16,956 nucleotides of DNA, taken from Phenylobacterium sp. (GTDB lineage Bacteria; Pseudomonadota; Alphaproteobacteria; Caulobacterales; Caulobacteraceae). Position numbers and translations under genes: made by a program. This document shows positions 1-7,220 of this stretch, piece after piece. The stretch's first letter is position 1; every line of letters begins with the position of its first letter. Below the pieces are notes generated by a model. It was given only the letters and a program-made list of their open reading frames with translations. It had not been told where the DNA came from and ran no database searches. The stretch spans positions 1-16,956 of the forward strand of contig JAHUZY010000048.1 in NCBI GenBank assembly GCA_019264505.1, read 5' to 3'.

Positions 1-522
1 GTGGAGATCCTGACGCCGGACTTCCTGCGCAAGCCGGTCTCGGCCATCGAGACGGTGATCGAATCGCGGCCCGACGTCTTCAACCACAATCTGGAAACGG
101 TGCCGCGACTCTATCTCTCGATCCGGCCCGGCGCCCGCTACTACAGCTCCCTGCGCCTTCTGGAGCGGGTCAAGGAACGCGACCCCGTCCAGTTCACCAA
201 GTCGGGCCTGATGGTGGGCCTGGGCGAGACCAAGGAAGAGGTCATGCAGGTGATGGACGACATGCGTTCGGCCGGCGTCGACTTCCTGACCATCGGCCAG
301 TACCTGCAGCCGACCCGCAAGCATGCGGCCATCGACCGCTATGTGACGCCCGAGGAGTTCGGGGCCTATGAGGAGATCGCCCGGGCCAAGGGCTTCCTGA
401 TGGTCTCGGCTAGCCCGCTGACCCGCTCGTCCCACCATGCGGGCGAGGACTTCGCCAAGCTGCAGGCCGCGCGGCAGGCTCAGGAGGCCCGCGCCGCCGC
501 CCAGGCCTCTATCCAGGCCTGA
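1..522 (+). CDS. lipA: Lipoyl synthase LipA, 3' part only (5' end outside window)
   Basis: This is the C-terminal 173 residues of lipoyl synthase, the radical-SAM enzyme that inserts two sulfurs into octanoyl groups on the lipoyl domains of 2-oxoacid dehydrogenases and the glycine cleavage system. Visible family motifs are [14 protein letters not shown] (about residues 25-38 of the fragment), [11 protein letters not shown] (66-76), [10 protein letters not shown] (99-108) and the C-terminal RSSHHA (142-147), whose serine region is known in the family to bind the auxiliary iron-sulfur cluster. The frame is open at base 1, and the N-terminal cysteine motifs (auxiliary cluster and radical-SAM CxxxCxxC) lie upstream of the window, so the GTG at base 1 is an internal valine codon. 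The full protein should be about 320 residues. The last 20 or so residues form an alanine/glutamine-rich tail beyond the usual end. The next gene starts 11 bases after the stop, suggesting an operon. Confidence 0.97.
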   Translation: MEILTPDFLRKPVSAIETVIESRPDVFNHNLETVPRLYLSIRPGARYYSSLRLLERVKERDPVQFTKSGLMVGLGETKEEVMQVMDDMRSAGVDFLTIGQYLQPTRKHAAIDRYVTPEEFGAYEEIARAKGFLMVSASPLTRSSHHAGEDFAKLQAARQAQEARAAAQASIQA

Positions 523-533
523 GGCCAACAGCC

Positions 534-995
534 TTGTATCATCGCGTCCAGAAGGTGCTGCCGTACCGGCCTGACCAGCTGTTTGATCTGGTGGGGGACG
601 TGGACCGCTACCCGGACTTCGTGCCGTGGATCACCGGGATGCGCAGCTGGAACCAGCGGCCCATGGGCGAAGGCGTCGACATGTTGGACGCCGAAGCGTC
701 CGTCGGGTTCTCGTTTCTCAAGGAGCGGTTCGCCACCCGGGTGCGGCGCGACGCGATCGGTCGCGTGATTCAGGTCAGCCTGATCTCTGGCCCTTTCAAG
801 CGACTCGAGAACCGCTGGCGGTTTCACGAAGACCCGGCCGGAACCCGGATCGAGTTTGAGATCGATTTCGAGTTCAAGTCGAAGATGCTGGCGGCCCTGC
901 TCAGCGCCAATTTCCACAGCGCCGTCGACCGGTTGATCGGCTGCTTCGAAGCCAGGGCCAGGAGCCTCTACGGCGCGTCAGCCGATCCCGGTTGA
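534..995 (+). CDS. RatA/COQ10-type START-domain (ubiquinone-binding) protein
   Basis: This 153-residue protein belongs to the polyketide-cyclase/START family that includes mitochondrial Coq10 and bacterial RatA. The hallmark LVGDVDRYPDFVPW is at residues 19-32, and a GPFKRLENRWRF strand segment at 86-97 is also typical. Length matches the family (about 150). Coq10 proteins bind ubiquinone and help its delivery to respiration; E. coli RatA has been described as inhibiting 70S ribosome assembly, and the two roles cannot be told apart from sequence. The start is a TTG: no ATG or GTG precedes it in frame after the lipA stop, and GAGG at 521-524 (overlapping the lipA stop) is a weak ribosome-binding site about 9 bases upstream. 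It probably shares a transcript with lipA. Its stop lies within a 10-bp palindrome shared with the stop of the convergent cinA-like gene. I leave the symbol empty because ratA versus coq10 is undecided. Confidence 0.9.
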   Translation: MYHRVQKVLPYRPDQLFDLVGDVDRYPDFVPWITGMRSWNQRPMGEGVDMLDAEASVGFSFLKERFATRVRRDAIGRVIQVSLISGPFKRLENRWRFHEDPAGTRIEFEIDFEFKSKMLAALLSANFHSAVDRLIGCFEARARSLYGASADPG

Positions 996-1002
996 GGCCT
1001 CA
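993..1002. repeat. Perfect palindrome TGAGGCCTCA holding both convergent stop codons
   Basis: The 10 bases read identically on both strands. The first three are the TGA stop of the rightward START-domain gene, and the last three are the TGA stop (on the minus strand) of the leftward cinA-like gene. Only four bases separate the two coding regions. No T-tract follows on either side, so it is not a standard intrinsic terminator. It may be chance arising from two facing TGA codons around a GGCC core. Confidence 0.6.
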
Positions 1003-1491
1003 GGTAAGCCGCTCGCGCAGCATCTCCAGAGCGGCCTGAGTAGCGGCCTGCTGGATTTCAAACCGGGTCTCGAACTCAAACAGCTCGACGCGGTGGGTGA
1101 GGCCGTGATTGGTCCGCGCCGTGGCGATATGAACGGTGCCCACCGGCTTCATCCGGGTGCCGCCGTCGGGTCCGGCGATGCCGGTGATGGCCACAGCCAG
1201 ATGGGCGTTTGAGTTCTCCAGCGCGCCCTCGGCCATCATGCGCGCGACCGGCTCGGAGACCGCGCCCAGATCGGCGATCAGGTCGCCGGGCACCCCGAGC
1301 ATGTCTTGTTTGGCGCGGTTCGAATAGGTGACAAAACCCCGGTCCAGGACGTCAGATGCGCCCGGAATGGCGCAGATCGCCGCGCTTACCAGCCCGCCGG
1401 TGCAGCTCTCGGCTGTGACGATTCGCAGGGATTTCTGGCGGGCCTCATCGATGAGAAGCCGCGCCAAGGTCTCGATTTCCAAAGAAAACAT
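1000..1491 (-). CDS. pncC: Nicotinamide-nucleotide amidohydrolase, stand-alone CinA C-terminal domain (PncC)
   Basis: This 163-residue protein is a single CinA C-terminal domain, the length of E. coli PncC (about 165), without the N-terminal MoaB-like/COG1058 domain of full CinA. Motifs visible are VTAESCTGG (25-33), FVTYSN (53-58), AKQDMLGV (60-67), VSEPVARMMAEGA (78-90) and AVAITGIAGPDGG (99-111). PncC deamidates nicotinamide mononucleotide to nicotinate mononucleotide in pyridine-nucleotide recycling in the cytoplasm. The start is the ATG giving MFSLEIETLA, which matches the usual N-terminus; no strong Shine-Dalgarno sequence is seen. It is divergent from the large fusion gene beginning at 1587 and lies on the same strand as ispDF further right. 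In databases this gene is often labelled cinA or 'CinA family protein'. Confidence 0.93.
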   Translation of the reverse strand: MFSLEIETLARLLIDEARQKSLRIVTAESCTGGLVSAAICAIPGASDVLDRGFVTYSNRAKQDMLGVPGDLIADLGAVSEPVARMMAEGALENSNAHLAVAITGIAGPDGGTRMKPVGTVHIATARTNHGLTHRVELFEFETRFEIQQAATQAALEMLRERLT

Positions 1492-1586
1492 GGCTGTATC
1501 CGATGCCAGGTACGAAAGGGCGCTAGGCGCCGGGTCGGCCAGACCACACCATTGGCCGCCCTGACCTTACAAGCCGAATCGGCGTC
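1492..1586. promoter_or_regulatory. Divergent intergenic region between pncC and the fusion gene
   Basis: This 95-bp gap must hold the promoters or leaders of two divergent genes. I see two small inverted repeats: GGCGC-TAG-GCGCC at 1519-1531 and GCCGA-A-TCGGC at 1573-1583. The second ends three bases before the ATG at 1587 and contains GAATC, a GANTC site of the kind methylated by CcrM in Caulobacterales. No convincing -35/-10 pair and no Shine-Dalgarno sequence before either start is visible. The regulatory role is inferred from position only. Confidence 0.35.
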
Positions 1587-3842
1587 ATGACCCTGCAGGA
1601 CACCCTCCCCAAGGCCAAACCCGCCGTCGCGCCGGCCCTGTTTGGCCTTACGGTCTTCGCCAGCGCCACCCTGGTCTTCATGGTGCAGCCCATGGCCGCC
1701 AAGCTGCTGTTGCCCCTGATGGGCGGCGCGCCGGCGGTGTGGAACACCAGCATGGCCTTTTTCCAGGCCGCGCTTCTGGCGGGCTACGCCTATGCGCACC
1801 TGCTGCAAAGGGCCGGGACCGTGCGTCGTCAGGCGATGATCCACGGTGGCGCTCTGCTGCTGGCCGCCCTTGTCTTGCCCCTTCGGGTCCATGAACTGCT
1901 CGGGCCGCCGACCTCAGATCACCCGGCGCTTTGGCTGCTGGCGGCGCTCGCCCTGATGGTGGGAGCGCCGTTCGCGGTGCTGTCTGCGACCGCGCCGCTG
2001 ACCCAGGCCTGGCATGCGCGCATTTTCCGCGAAGGGGAGGGGCGTGGCCCCTACGTCCTCTATGCGGCGAGCAATCTCGGCAGCCTGATCGCCCTGTTGG
2101 CCTACCCCCTGGTCGTCGAGCCGAGTCTGGCCATCCAGGCCCAGACCTTCATCTGGAGCCTCGCCTATGGGGGCTTTGTGGTGCTGATGGCCAGCCTCGC
2201 CCTGCTGGTGTCGCGGGCGCCCCGGATCGAGGTGAGTGCGCCCCATCCGACCGTCCAGATTGAGGCCGCCCTGAGCGGTCGGCCCTGGCGTGAACGGCTG
2301 ATCTGGATCGGGCTTGCGGCGATCCCCTCGAGCCTGATGCTGGGCGTGACCACCCACATCACCACCGACGTGGCCTCAGCCCCCTTCATCTGGGTGGTGC
2401 CGCTCGCCCTCTACCTGCTGACCTTCATCATCGCCTTCCAGGACCGGCCGCTGATCTCCACGGAGACGGCGCTGATGTTCCAGGCCGCCGCCGTGGTGGC
2501 CTGCGCCGTGATCATGCCGTTCCACACCACCAACCTGGTCATCCAGCTTGGTGTTCATCTGGCGGCCTTCTTCCTCACGGCTCTGGTGTGCCACCAGGCC
2601 CTGGTGGCTCGGCGCCCGCCGCCCGCGCGGCTGACGGAATTCTACCTCTGCCTGTCCATCGGCGGCGTGGTCGGGGGCGGATTCAACGCCTTCATCGCCC
2701 CGGTCATCTTCACCAATGTCTGGGAATACCCCCTGGTCCTGGCGCTGTCCTGTCTGGCCAGACCTTGGACCTGGGAGACCGGCCCCTTCTGGCGCTGGGG
2801 TCTGTTCGCGGTCTGCGTCGTCGCCGTGATCGCCGCGCCTGTCCTGTCGGGGCTCTATGCGCAGAGCGAGGGGGTGGTGCGGATTCTGCTGGGAGTCGTC
2901 ACGGTCTCGGCCTTCCTGATCCGACGCAGCACGCTGCTCTTCCTGGCGACGGTGTCGATGCTGCTGATCTCGGCCCAGATGGCCGGCGACCGGGTGGATG
3001 TTCGACAGACCTGGCGGAGCTTCTTCGGGGTCGCCCGTCAGTCGGTGATGCCGGTCCAGGCCCTCGGCGGGACCGTCCACATGCTGGCCCATGGCACGAC
3101 CCTGCACGGCGCCCAGGCCCAGGCGCCTGAGCACCGCTGCCGGCCGCTGGTCTACTACGCCCCAGAGACGCCCATCGGGCAGGTGTTCGCCGCCAAGCGG
3201 GCCGAGAAGGCCAGCCTGACCATCGGCGCGGTGGGCCTCGGCACCGGCACGGTGGCCACCTATGTGCGGGCCGAGGATCGGCTCACCTTCTTCGAGATCG
3301 ATCCCCTGATGGTCGAGATCGCCAACGACCCGGCCTACTTCTCCTACACCACCGAATGCGCCAAGGGACCGATCGACTATGTGATCGGCGACGCCCGCCT
3401 GACCCTGGAAGACCAGCCGGAAGGCCGGTTCGACCTCCTGTTGCTGGACGCCTTCTCCTCGGACGCCGTCCCGGCCCATCTGCTTACGGTGGAAGCCGTG
3501 GAGATGTACTTGGCCCGGCTGAAGCCGGACGGCGTGCTGGTGATGCACCTGTCCAACCGCAATCTGGACCTGATCTCGCCGGCCATGGCGGTGGTGGCGG
3601 CGGCCGGCGGCCATGGCCTGCTGCAGCGCCACGCCGCGGCCTATGACAGTCCGGTCCTCTGGGAGTCAGCGGAAGACGTGATCATCGTCGCCCGGACGCC
3701 GGAGGCCCTGCTGCCCTATGAAAACGATGTGCGCTGGGATCCGATCGACGGCGGCCTGACCGCGCCGTGGACCGACGCCTACACCAACCTGCCCGGCGCG
3801 CTCTATGCCCGCATGAAGGAAATCTGGACCTGGCTGCCCTGA
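1587..3842 (+). CDS. Fused polytopic membrane domain / spermidine-synthase-like domain protein
   Basis: This 751-residue protein has two parts. Residues about 13-463 carry some 13-15 hydrophobic segments (for example 13-35, 52-74, 155-178, 188-208, 264-283, 315-337, 350-375, 402-424, 431-463). Residues about 520-720 form a Rossmann-type domain like spermidine synthase or a SAM-dependent methyltransferase. In that domain GAVGLGTGT (547-555) is the nucleotide-binding glycine loop, FFEID (568-572) ends in the expected acidic residue, GDAR is at 601-604 and LLLDAFSSDAVP at 618-629. A LAHGTTLHGAQ segment (500-510) precedes a tyrosine pair, as in the known family annotated 'fused MFS/spermidine synthase'. 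Catalytic motifs are not canonical (GGGDG reads GLGTG), so polyamine synthesis is uncertain. No speD-like decarboxylase gene is nearby. It lies between two leftward genes, ending 19 bases before the ispDF stop. Substrate and role are unknown. Confidence 0.85.
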   Translation: MTLQDTLPKAKPAVAPALFGLTVFASATLVFMVQPMAAKLLLPLMGGAPAVWNTSMAFFQAALLAGYAYAHLLQRAGTVRRQAMIHGGALLLAALVLPLRVHELLGPPTSDHPALWLLAALALMVGAPFAVLSATAPLTQAWHARIFREGEGRGPYVLYAASNLGSLIALLAYPLVVEPSLAIQAQTFIWSLAYGGFVVLMASLALLVSRAPRIEVSAPHPTVQIEAALSGRPWRERLIWIGLAAIPSSLMLGVTTHITTDVASAPFIWVVPLALYLLTFIIAFQDRPLISTETALMFQAAAVVACAVIMPFHTTNLVIQLGVHLAAFFLTALVCHQALVARRPPPARLTEFYLCLSIGGVVGGGFNAFIAPVIFTNVWEYPLVLALSCLARPWTWETGPFWRWGLFAVCVVAVIAAPVLSGLYAQSEGVVRILLGVVTVSAFLIRRSTLLFLATVSMLLISAQMAGDRVDVRQTWRSFFGVARQSVMPVQALGGTVHMLAHGTTLHGAQAQAPEHRCRPLVYYAPETPIGQVFAAKRAEKASLTIGAVGLGTGTVATYVRAEDRLTFFEIDPLMVEIANDPAYFSYTTECAKGPIDYVIGDARLTLEDQPEGRFDLLLLDAFSSDAVPAHLLTVEAVEMYLARLKPDGVLVMHLSNRNLDLISPAMAVVAAAGGHGLLQRHAAAYDSPVLWESAEDVIIVARTPEALLPYENDVRWDPIDGGLTAPWTDAYTNLPGALYARMKEIWTWLP

Positions 3843-3861
3843 TCGCGGAAGGGTCTGAGGT

Positions 3862-5010
3862 CTAGCGGGGCAGTTCGATCGTCGCGATCGCCTGGGCCGC
3901 CAGGCCCTCCTGGCGGCCGGTGAAGCCCATGCCCTCGGTCGTCGTGGCCTTCACGCTGACTTGGTCTTCAGCCACGCCCAGGATTTCGGCGACGCGGGCG
4001 CGCATGGCGTCGCGATGGGGCCTGATCTTCGGTCGCTCGCAGATGAGCGTGACATCCACATTGACGATCTGCCCGCCCCGCGCCCGGACGAGGTCGGCGG
4101 CATGGGCGAGGAACCGGTCGGAGGCGGCGCCGCGCCATTGCGGATCGCTGGGGGGAAAATGCTCGCCGATATCGCCGGCGCCCAGGGCCCCGAGCAGGGC
4201 GTCGGTCAGGGCGTGCAGCCCGGCGTCGGCGTCAGAGTGGCCGATCAGGGTCTGATCATGGTCGATCCGCACCCCACAGAGCCAGACAGCGTCCCCGGGA
4301 CCCCACCGGTGGGCGTCGTAGCCCATTCCTGTGCGGACCTGCCGGGCGCCGCCGGCCAGTTGCTCGGCCATGAGGAAATCCTCCGGATAGGTCAGCTTGA
4401 AGAGCAGAGGGTCGCCTGGAACGAGGGCCACCTCACCGCCGGTGCTCGAGACGACCTGAGCGTCATCGGTAGGCTCTGTGGCGAAGTCCCAGGCCGCGTA
4501 GCCGCGCCTTAGGGCGCCCAGGGCGAAGGCCTGCGGCGTCTGGGCGCGCCAGAGGCCCTCTCGCGACGGGGTCCCCAGTCGTCCCTCGTCCTGACGCTTG
4601 AGGGTGTCGGCCAGGGGCAGGGCGAGGATTGCGCCCGCGCGCTCTTCCAGACCCGCCAGCAGTCGCGCCACATGGGCTCTGGTGAGGAACGGCCGCGCGG
4701 CGTCGTGAATCAGGACCCTGTGGTCGTCTGGGGCGTCACCGAGCCGGGCCAGCCCCGCCTGGACCGAGGCGGCGCGGGTGGCACCCCCCGGGACGAAGAT
4801 GATCCCGGTCAGACCGCTCAGGGCCGACTCGGCCTCGGCGCGCATATCCTCGGCGACAACGACCAGCAGGGGCGACGCGCCAGCTGCGGCGAGGGTCTCA
4901 ACAGACCATCTGGCCACCGCCCGGCCGCCCAGATGGCGCCACGCCTTGGGGACGCCCGCGCCGGCGCGAAGGCCGCTTCCCGCGGCGACCACTATGGCCG
5001 AAAAGCTCAT
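3862..5010 (-). CDS. ispDF: Bifunctional IspD/IspF enzyme of the MEP isoprenoid pathway
   Basis: This 382-residue fusion carries out two non-consecutive MEP pathway steps: cytidylyl transfer to 2-C-methyl-D-erythritol 4-phosphate (IspD) and cyclisation to 2-C-methyl-D-erythritol 2,4-cyclodiphosphate (IspF). IspD spans about 1-222, with VVAAGSGLRAG (7-17), PK at 21-22, HDAARPF (102-108), RAQTPQAF (155-162) and EPTDDAQVV (179-187). IspF spans about 226-382, with GYDAHRW (230-236), GHSDAD (257-262), GDIGEHFPPSD (279-289), KIRPHRDAM (328-336) and TTTEGMGFTGR (356-366). The zinc ligands D232, H234 and H266 keep the exact spacing of E. coli IspF D8, H10 and H42. Fusion of the two domains is typical of Alphaproteobacteria. 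The ATG giving MSFSAIVVAAG is the expected start. It is divergent from dusB across 90 bp and convergent with the membrane fusion gene. Confidence 0.98.
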   Translation of the reverse strand: MSFSAIVVAAGSGLRAGAGVPKAWRHLGGRAVARWSVETLAAAGASPLLVVVAEDMRAEAESALSGLTGIIFVPGGATRAASVQAGLARLGDAPDDHRVLIHDAARPFLTRAHVARLLAGLEERAGAILALPLADTLKRQDEGRLGTPSREGLWRAQTPQAFALGALRRGYAAWDFATEPTDDAQVVSSTGGEVALVPGDPLLFKLTYPEDFLMAEQLAGGARQVRTGMGYDAHRWGPGDAVWLCGVRIDHDQTLIGHSDADAGLHALTDALLGALGAGDIGEHFPPSDPQWRGAASDRFLAHAADLVRARGGQIVNVDVTLICERPKIRPHRDAMRARVAEILGVAEDQVSVKATTTEGMGFTGRQEGLAAQAIATIELPR

Positions 5011-5047
5011 GGCGTGTGTTTAGGCGCTCGGACGATGTTGTCCAGGC

Positions 5048-5076
5048 TTTACGGCGCCGCACAAATTGCCTAAAAA
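5048..5076 (+). promoter_or_regulatory. Candidate housekeeping promoter for dusB-ntrBC
   Basis: TTTACGG (5048-5054) and CCTAAAAA (5069-5076), 14 bases apart, resemble the Caulobacter sigma-73 consensus TTGACGS-N10-14-GCTANAWC as I remember it, with one mismatch in the first box and two in the second. Transcription would begin close to the Shine-Dalgarno sequence, giving a short leader. The site is the best I found in the 90-bp ispDF/dusB divergent gap. It is a by-eye match only. Confidence 0.35.
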
Positions 5077-5085
5077 GCGGTCGGT

Positions 5086-5093
5086 AGGGGTGA
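5086..5093 (+). promoter_or_regulatory. Ribosome-binding site of dusB
   Basis: AGGGGTGA, seven bases before the ATG at 5101, is close to the AGGAGGTGA complement of the 16S rRNA tail. It supports the start used for dusB. Confidence 0.6.
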
Positions 5094-5100
5094 CTATAAA

Positions 5101-6108
5101 ATGAGCAAACAGCTCAAGGTCGGTACGGTGAAGGTGGGCGGGCGCGTCTGGATTGCGCCTATGACCGGCGTGTCTGATCTGCCGTTCCGTCGTTTGGCCA
5201 GTCGTCTGGGGGCGTCCTATGTGGCGACCGAGATGGTGGCGTCGGATGAATTCGCCAGGGGTCGGCCTGACGTGGTCCGTCGCGCGGCGGTCGGCGAGGG
5301 CCTGCCCCTCATGGTCGTTCAGCTGGTGGGCAAGGATCCGGCCACCATGGCGCAGGGCGCGCGGCTGGCGGTTCAGGCCGGCGCCCAGATCATCGATCTC
5401 AACTTTGGCTGTCCGGCCCGCGAGGTGACCGGTGTCGCCTGTGGCTCGGCCCTGATGCGTGAACCCGACCTCGCCGAAGCCATCGTCGCGGCCGTGGTGG
5501 AGGCCGCCGAGGTTCCGGTGACCGCCAAGATGCGTCTCGGCTGGGATGAGGCCTCGCTCAATGCGCCGGACCTCGCCGTGCGGTTCCAGAGTCGCGGGGT
5601 CCAGGCGATCACAGTCCATGGCCGCACCCGCAGCCAGTTCTACCGTGGCGCCGCCGACTGGGCCGCCGTGGCGCCGGTCAAGGCCGCCGTGGATATCCCG
5701 GTGATCGTCAATGGCGACATCGTCGATGGCGCCACCGCCCAGGCGGCGCTGGATCAGTCCGGCGCCGATGGGGTGATGGTCGGCCGCGGCGTCTATGGTC
5801 GCCCCTGGATCGCCGCTGAGATCGAGGCGGCGCTCTCGGGTGAAGCTTTTGAAAGCCCTGACGTCGAGACCCGCCTGGCGATCGTGCAGGCGCACCTCGA
5901 CGACAGTCTCGACTTCTATGGCGAACGCCTGGGCCTGCGGATCTTCCGCAAGCATCTGGCCGCCTACATCGACAACGCGCCCTGGCCCACGCAGGCCGAG
6001 GCCAGGCGAGCCGCCCGTGGGCGGATTTGCCGACTGGAGGATCCGTCCCAGGTGAAACTGGAGCTGATCGCGCTGTGGCGCGATCCCGAGACAAGGTTGG
6101 CCGCATGA
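5101..6108 (+). CDS. dusB: tRNA-dihydrouridine synthase DusB (NifR3)
   Basis: This 335-residue FMN enzyme reduces specific uridines in the tRNA D-loop to dihydrouridine. It is a TIM barrel with the family landmarks in order: IAPMTGVSDLPFRRL near the N-terminus (18-32), DLNFGCPARE (99-108) with the catalytic cysteine at C104, TAKMRLGW (141-148) with the FMN-contacting lysine K143, TVHGRTRSQFY (171-181), VNGDI (203-207) and GVMVGRGVYGRPW (224-236). Length is normal (E. coli DusB is 321). The start is supported by an AGGGGTGA ribosome-binding site. Its TGA overlaps the ATG of ntrB (ATGA at 6105-6108), so the two are probably translationally coupled. This is the arrangement for which the gene was first named nifR3 in alphaproteobacterial nitrogen-control operons. 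No role in nitrogen sensing is evident from the protein itself. Confidence 0.97.
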   Translation: MSKQLKVGTVKVGGRVWIAPMTGVSDLPFRRLASRLGASYVATEMVASDEFARGRPDVVRRAAVGEGLPLMVVQLVGKDPATMAQGARLAVQAGAQIIDLNFGCPAREVTGVACGSALMREPDLAEAIVAAVVEAAEVPVTAKMRLGWDEASLNAPDLAVRFQSRGVQAITVHGRTRSQFYRGAADWAAVAPVKAAVDIPVIVNGDIVDGATAQAALDQSGADGVMVGRGVYGRPWIAAEIEAALSGEAFESPDVETRLAIVQAHLDDSLDFYGERLGLRIFRKHLAAYIDNAPWPTQAEARRAARGRICRLEDPSQVKLELIALWRDPETRLAA

Positions 6109-7220
6109 CCAGTCGGATCAGAACCACTCCCGCCGGCGTCGACCTGAACGCCCTCAAATCCGCGGCCTTCGACCTGAGCCCTGAACCCGCCCTGGTGATC
6201 GACGGCCAAGGCGCCTTGATCGCCGCCAACGAGGCGGCCGAGGCCTTGTTTGGCCAGGGGCTCGGACTGCTGGCGCGGGGACGGTTCCGCGCCGCCCTGC
6301 CGACGGACTCACCCCTGGTGGCGCTGCTCAACCGGGCCCTTGAAGAAGGTGGCGCGGTGCGTGAGCGGGGCCTGGAGATCAGCCTGTTCGGCCAGCCGAC
6401 CTTTGAGGCCGACGGCGCGGCCGCACCCCTGGGGGACGGATCCGTCCTGCTGTCGCTGCAGGTGAAGGGCGGCGTCTTCTCCGAGTTCGGCGGGGATGCC
6501 GCAGGCCTGCGTTCGATCATGGGTCTGGGACGCATGCTCGCCCACGAGATCAAGAATCCCCTGGCCGGCATTCGAGGCGCGGCCCAGCTGCTGAAGGCCG
6601 GCGCCCGGGCCGACGACGTTCCCCTGGCCCAGCTGATCGTCGATGAGACCGACCGGGTGAAGCGCCTGGTGGATCGCATGGAGGTCTTCGCCGACGACGC
6701 CCCGCCGGCGAGGGATCCGGTCAATATCCACGAGGTTCTCGACCGAGTGCGGGCCTTGGCGGTCAACGGTGTGGCCGACGGCCTGCTGCTGCGCGAACAA
6801 TATGACCCGTCCCTGCCGCCTACTCCTGGGGACGAGGATCAGCTGATTCAGGTCTTCCTGAATCTGGTGAAGAACGCCTCCGAAGCCGCCCACATGCGCG
6901 GGGACGGTCGCGGCGAAGTTCTGATCACCACGGCGTTCCGTCATGGGGTGCGGGTACGCTCGGCCAAGAATCGCCCGCTGCGTGGCGCCCCTCTGGAGAT
7001 CCGCATCCAGGACAATGGCCCCGGCGTGCCGGCCCATCTGCGCGAGAGCCTGTTCCAGCCCTTCGTGACCACCAAGCCCATGGGGGCGGGCCTTGGCCTT
7101 GCCCTGGTGTCCAAGCTGGTGGCCGGCCATGGCGGGCTGATCGACTTCGAATCTGAGCCCGGTCGGACAGTGTTCCGGGTGTTGCTTCCCATTGTGACTG
7201 AAAAGGACGTTACGGCATGA
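6105..7220 (+). CDS. ntrB: Nitrogen-regulation sensor histidine kinase NtrB
   Basis: This 371-residue protein has no membrane segment, as expected for the cytoplasmic kinase/phosphatase of NtrC that is controlled by PII proteins. A PAS-like domain covers about 15-115 ([20 protein letters not shown]). The H-box AHEIKNPL puts the phosphorylated histidine at H147, followed by a dimerisation helix pair. The ATPase domain shows an N-box NLVKNASEA (253-261), G1 DNGPGVP (303-309), the F-box [10 protein letters not shown], and G2 GAGLGLAL (327-334). I start it at the ATG in the ATGA overlap with the dusB stop, with AAGG at 6093-6096 eight bases upstream. Starting 78 bases further left would add a 26-residue arginine- and glycine-rich stretch that overlaps dusB and has no family counterpart. 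Its stop overlaps the ntrC start in another ATGA, so dusB, ntrB and ntrC form one coupled unit. Confidence 0.96.
   Translation: MTSRIRTTPAGVDLNALKSAAFDLSPEPALVIDGQGALIAANEAAEALFGQGLGLLARGRFRAALPTDSPLVALLNRALEEGGAVRERGLEISLFGQPTFEADGAAAPLGDGSVLLSLQVKGGVFSEFGGDAAGLRSIMGLGRMLAHEIKNPLAGIRGAAQLLKAGARADDVPLAQLIVDETDRVKRLVDRMEVFADDAPPARDPVNIHEVLDRVRALAVNGVADGLLLREQYDPSLPPTPGDEDQLIQVFLNLVKNASEAAHMRGDGRGEVLITTAFRHGVRVRSAKNRPLRGAPLEIRIQDNGPGVPAHLRESLFQPFVTTKPMGAGLGLALVSKLVAGHGGLIDFESEPGRTVFRVLLPIVTEKDVTA

Noticed and set aside
1..3. GTG at base 1 as the start of lipA
   Set aside because: The encoded VEILTPDF aligns with an internal segment of LipA (E. coli IEILVPDF), and the cluster-binding cysteine motifs would be missing. 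The gene is cut by the window edge.
5095..5100. TATAAA immediately before the dusB ATG as a -10 box
   Set aside because: Transcription would start inside the coding region, and TTGCCT at 5066-5071 is 23 bases away, too far for a -35 box. The AGGGGTGA ribosome-binding site implies an upstream promoter.
6027..6104. A longer NtrB beginning inside dusB
   Set aside because: The extra 26 residues look unlike any NtrB N-terminus and overlap dusB by 82 bases, whereas the ATG in the ATGA overlap has a ribosome-binding site and the expected protein start.
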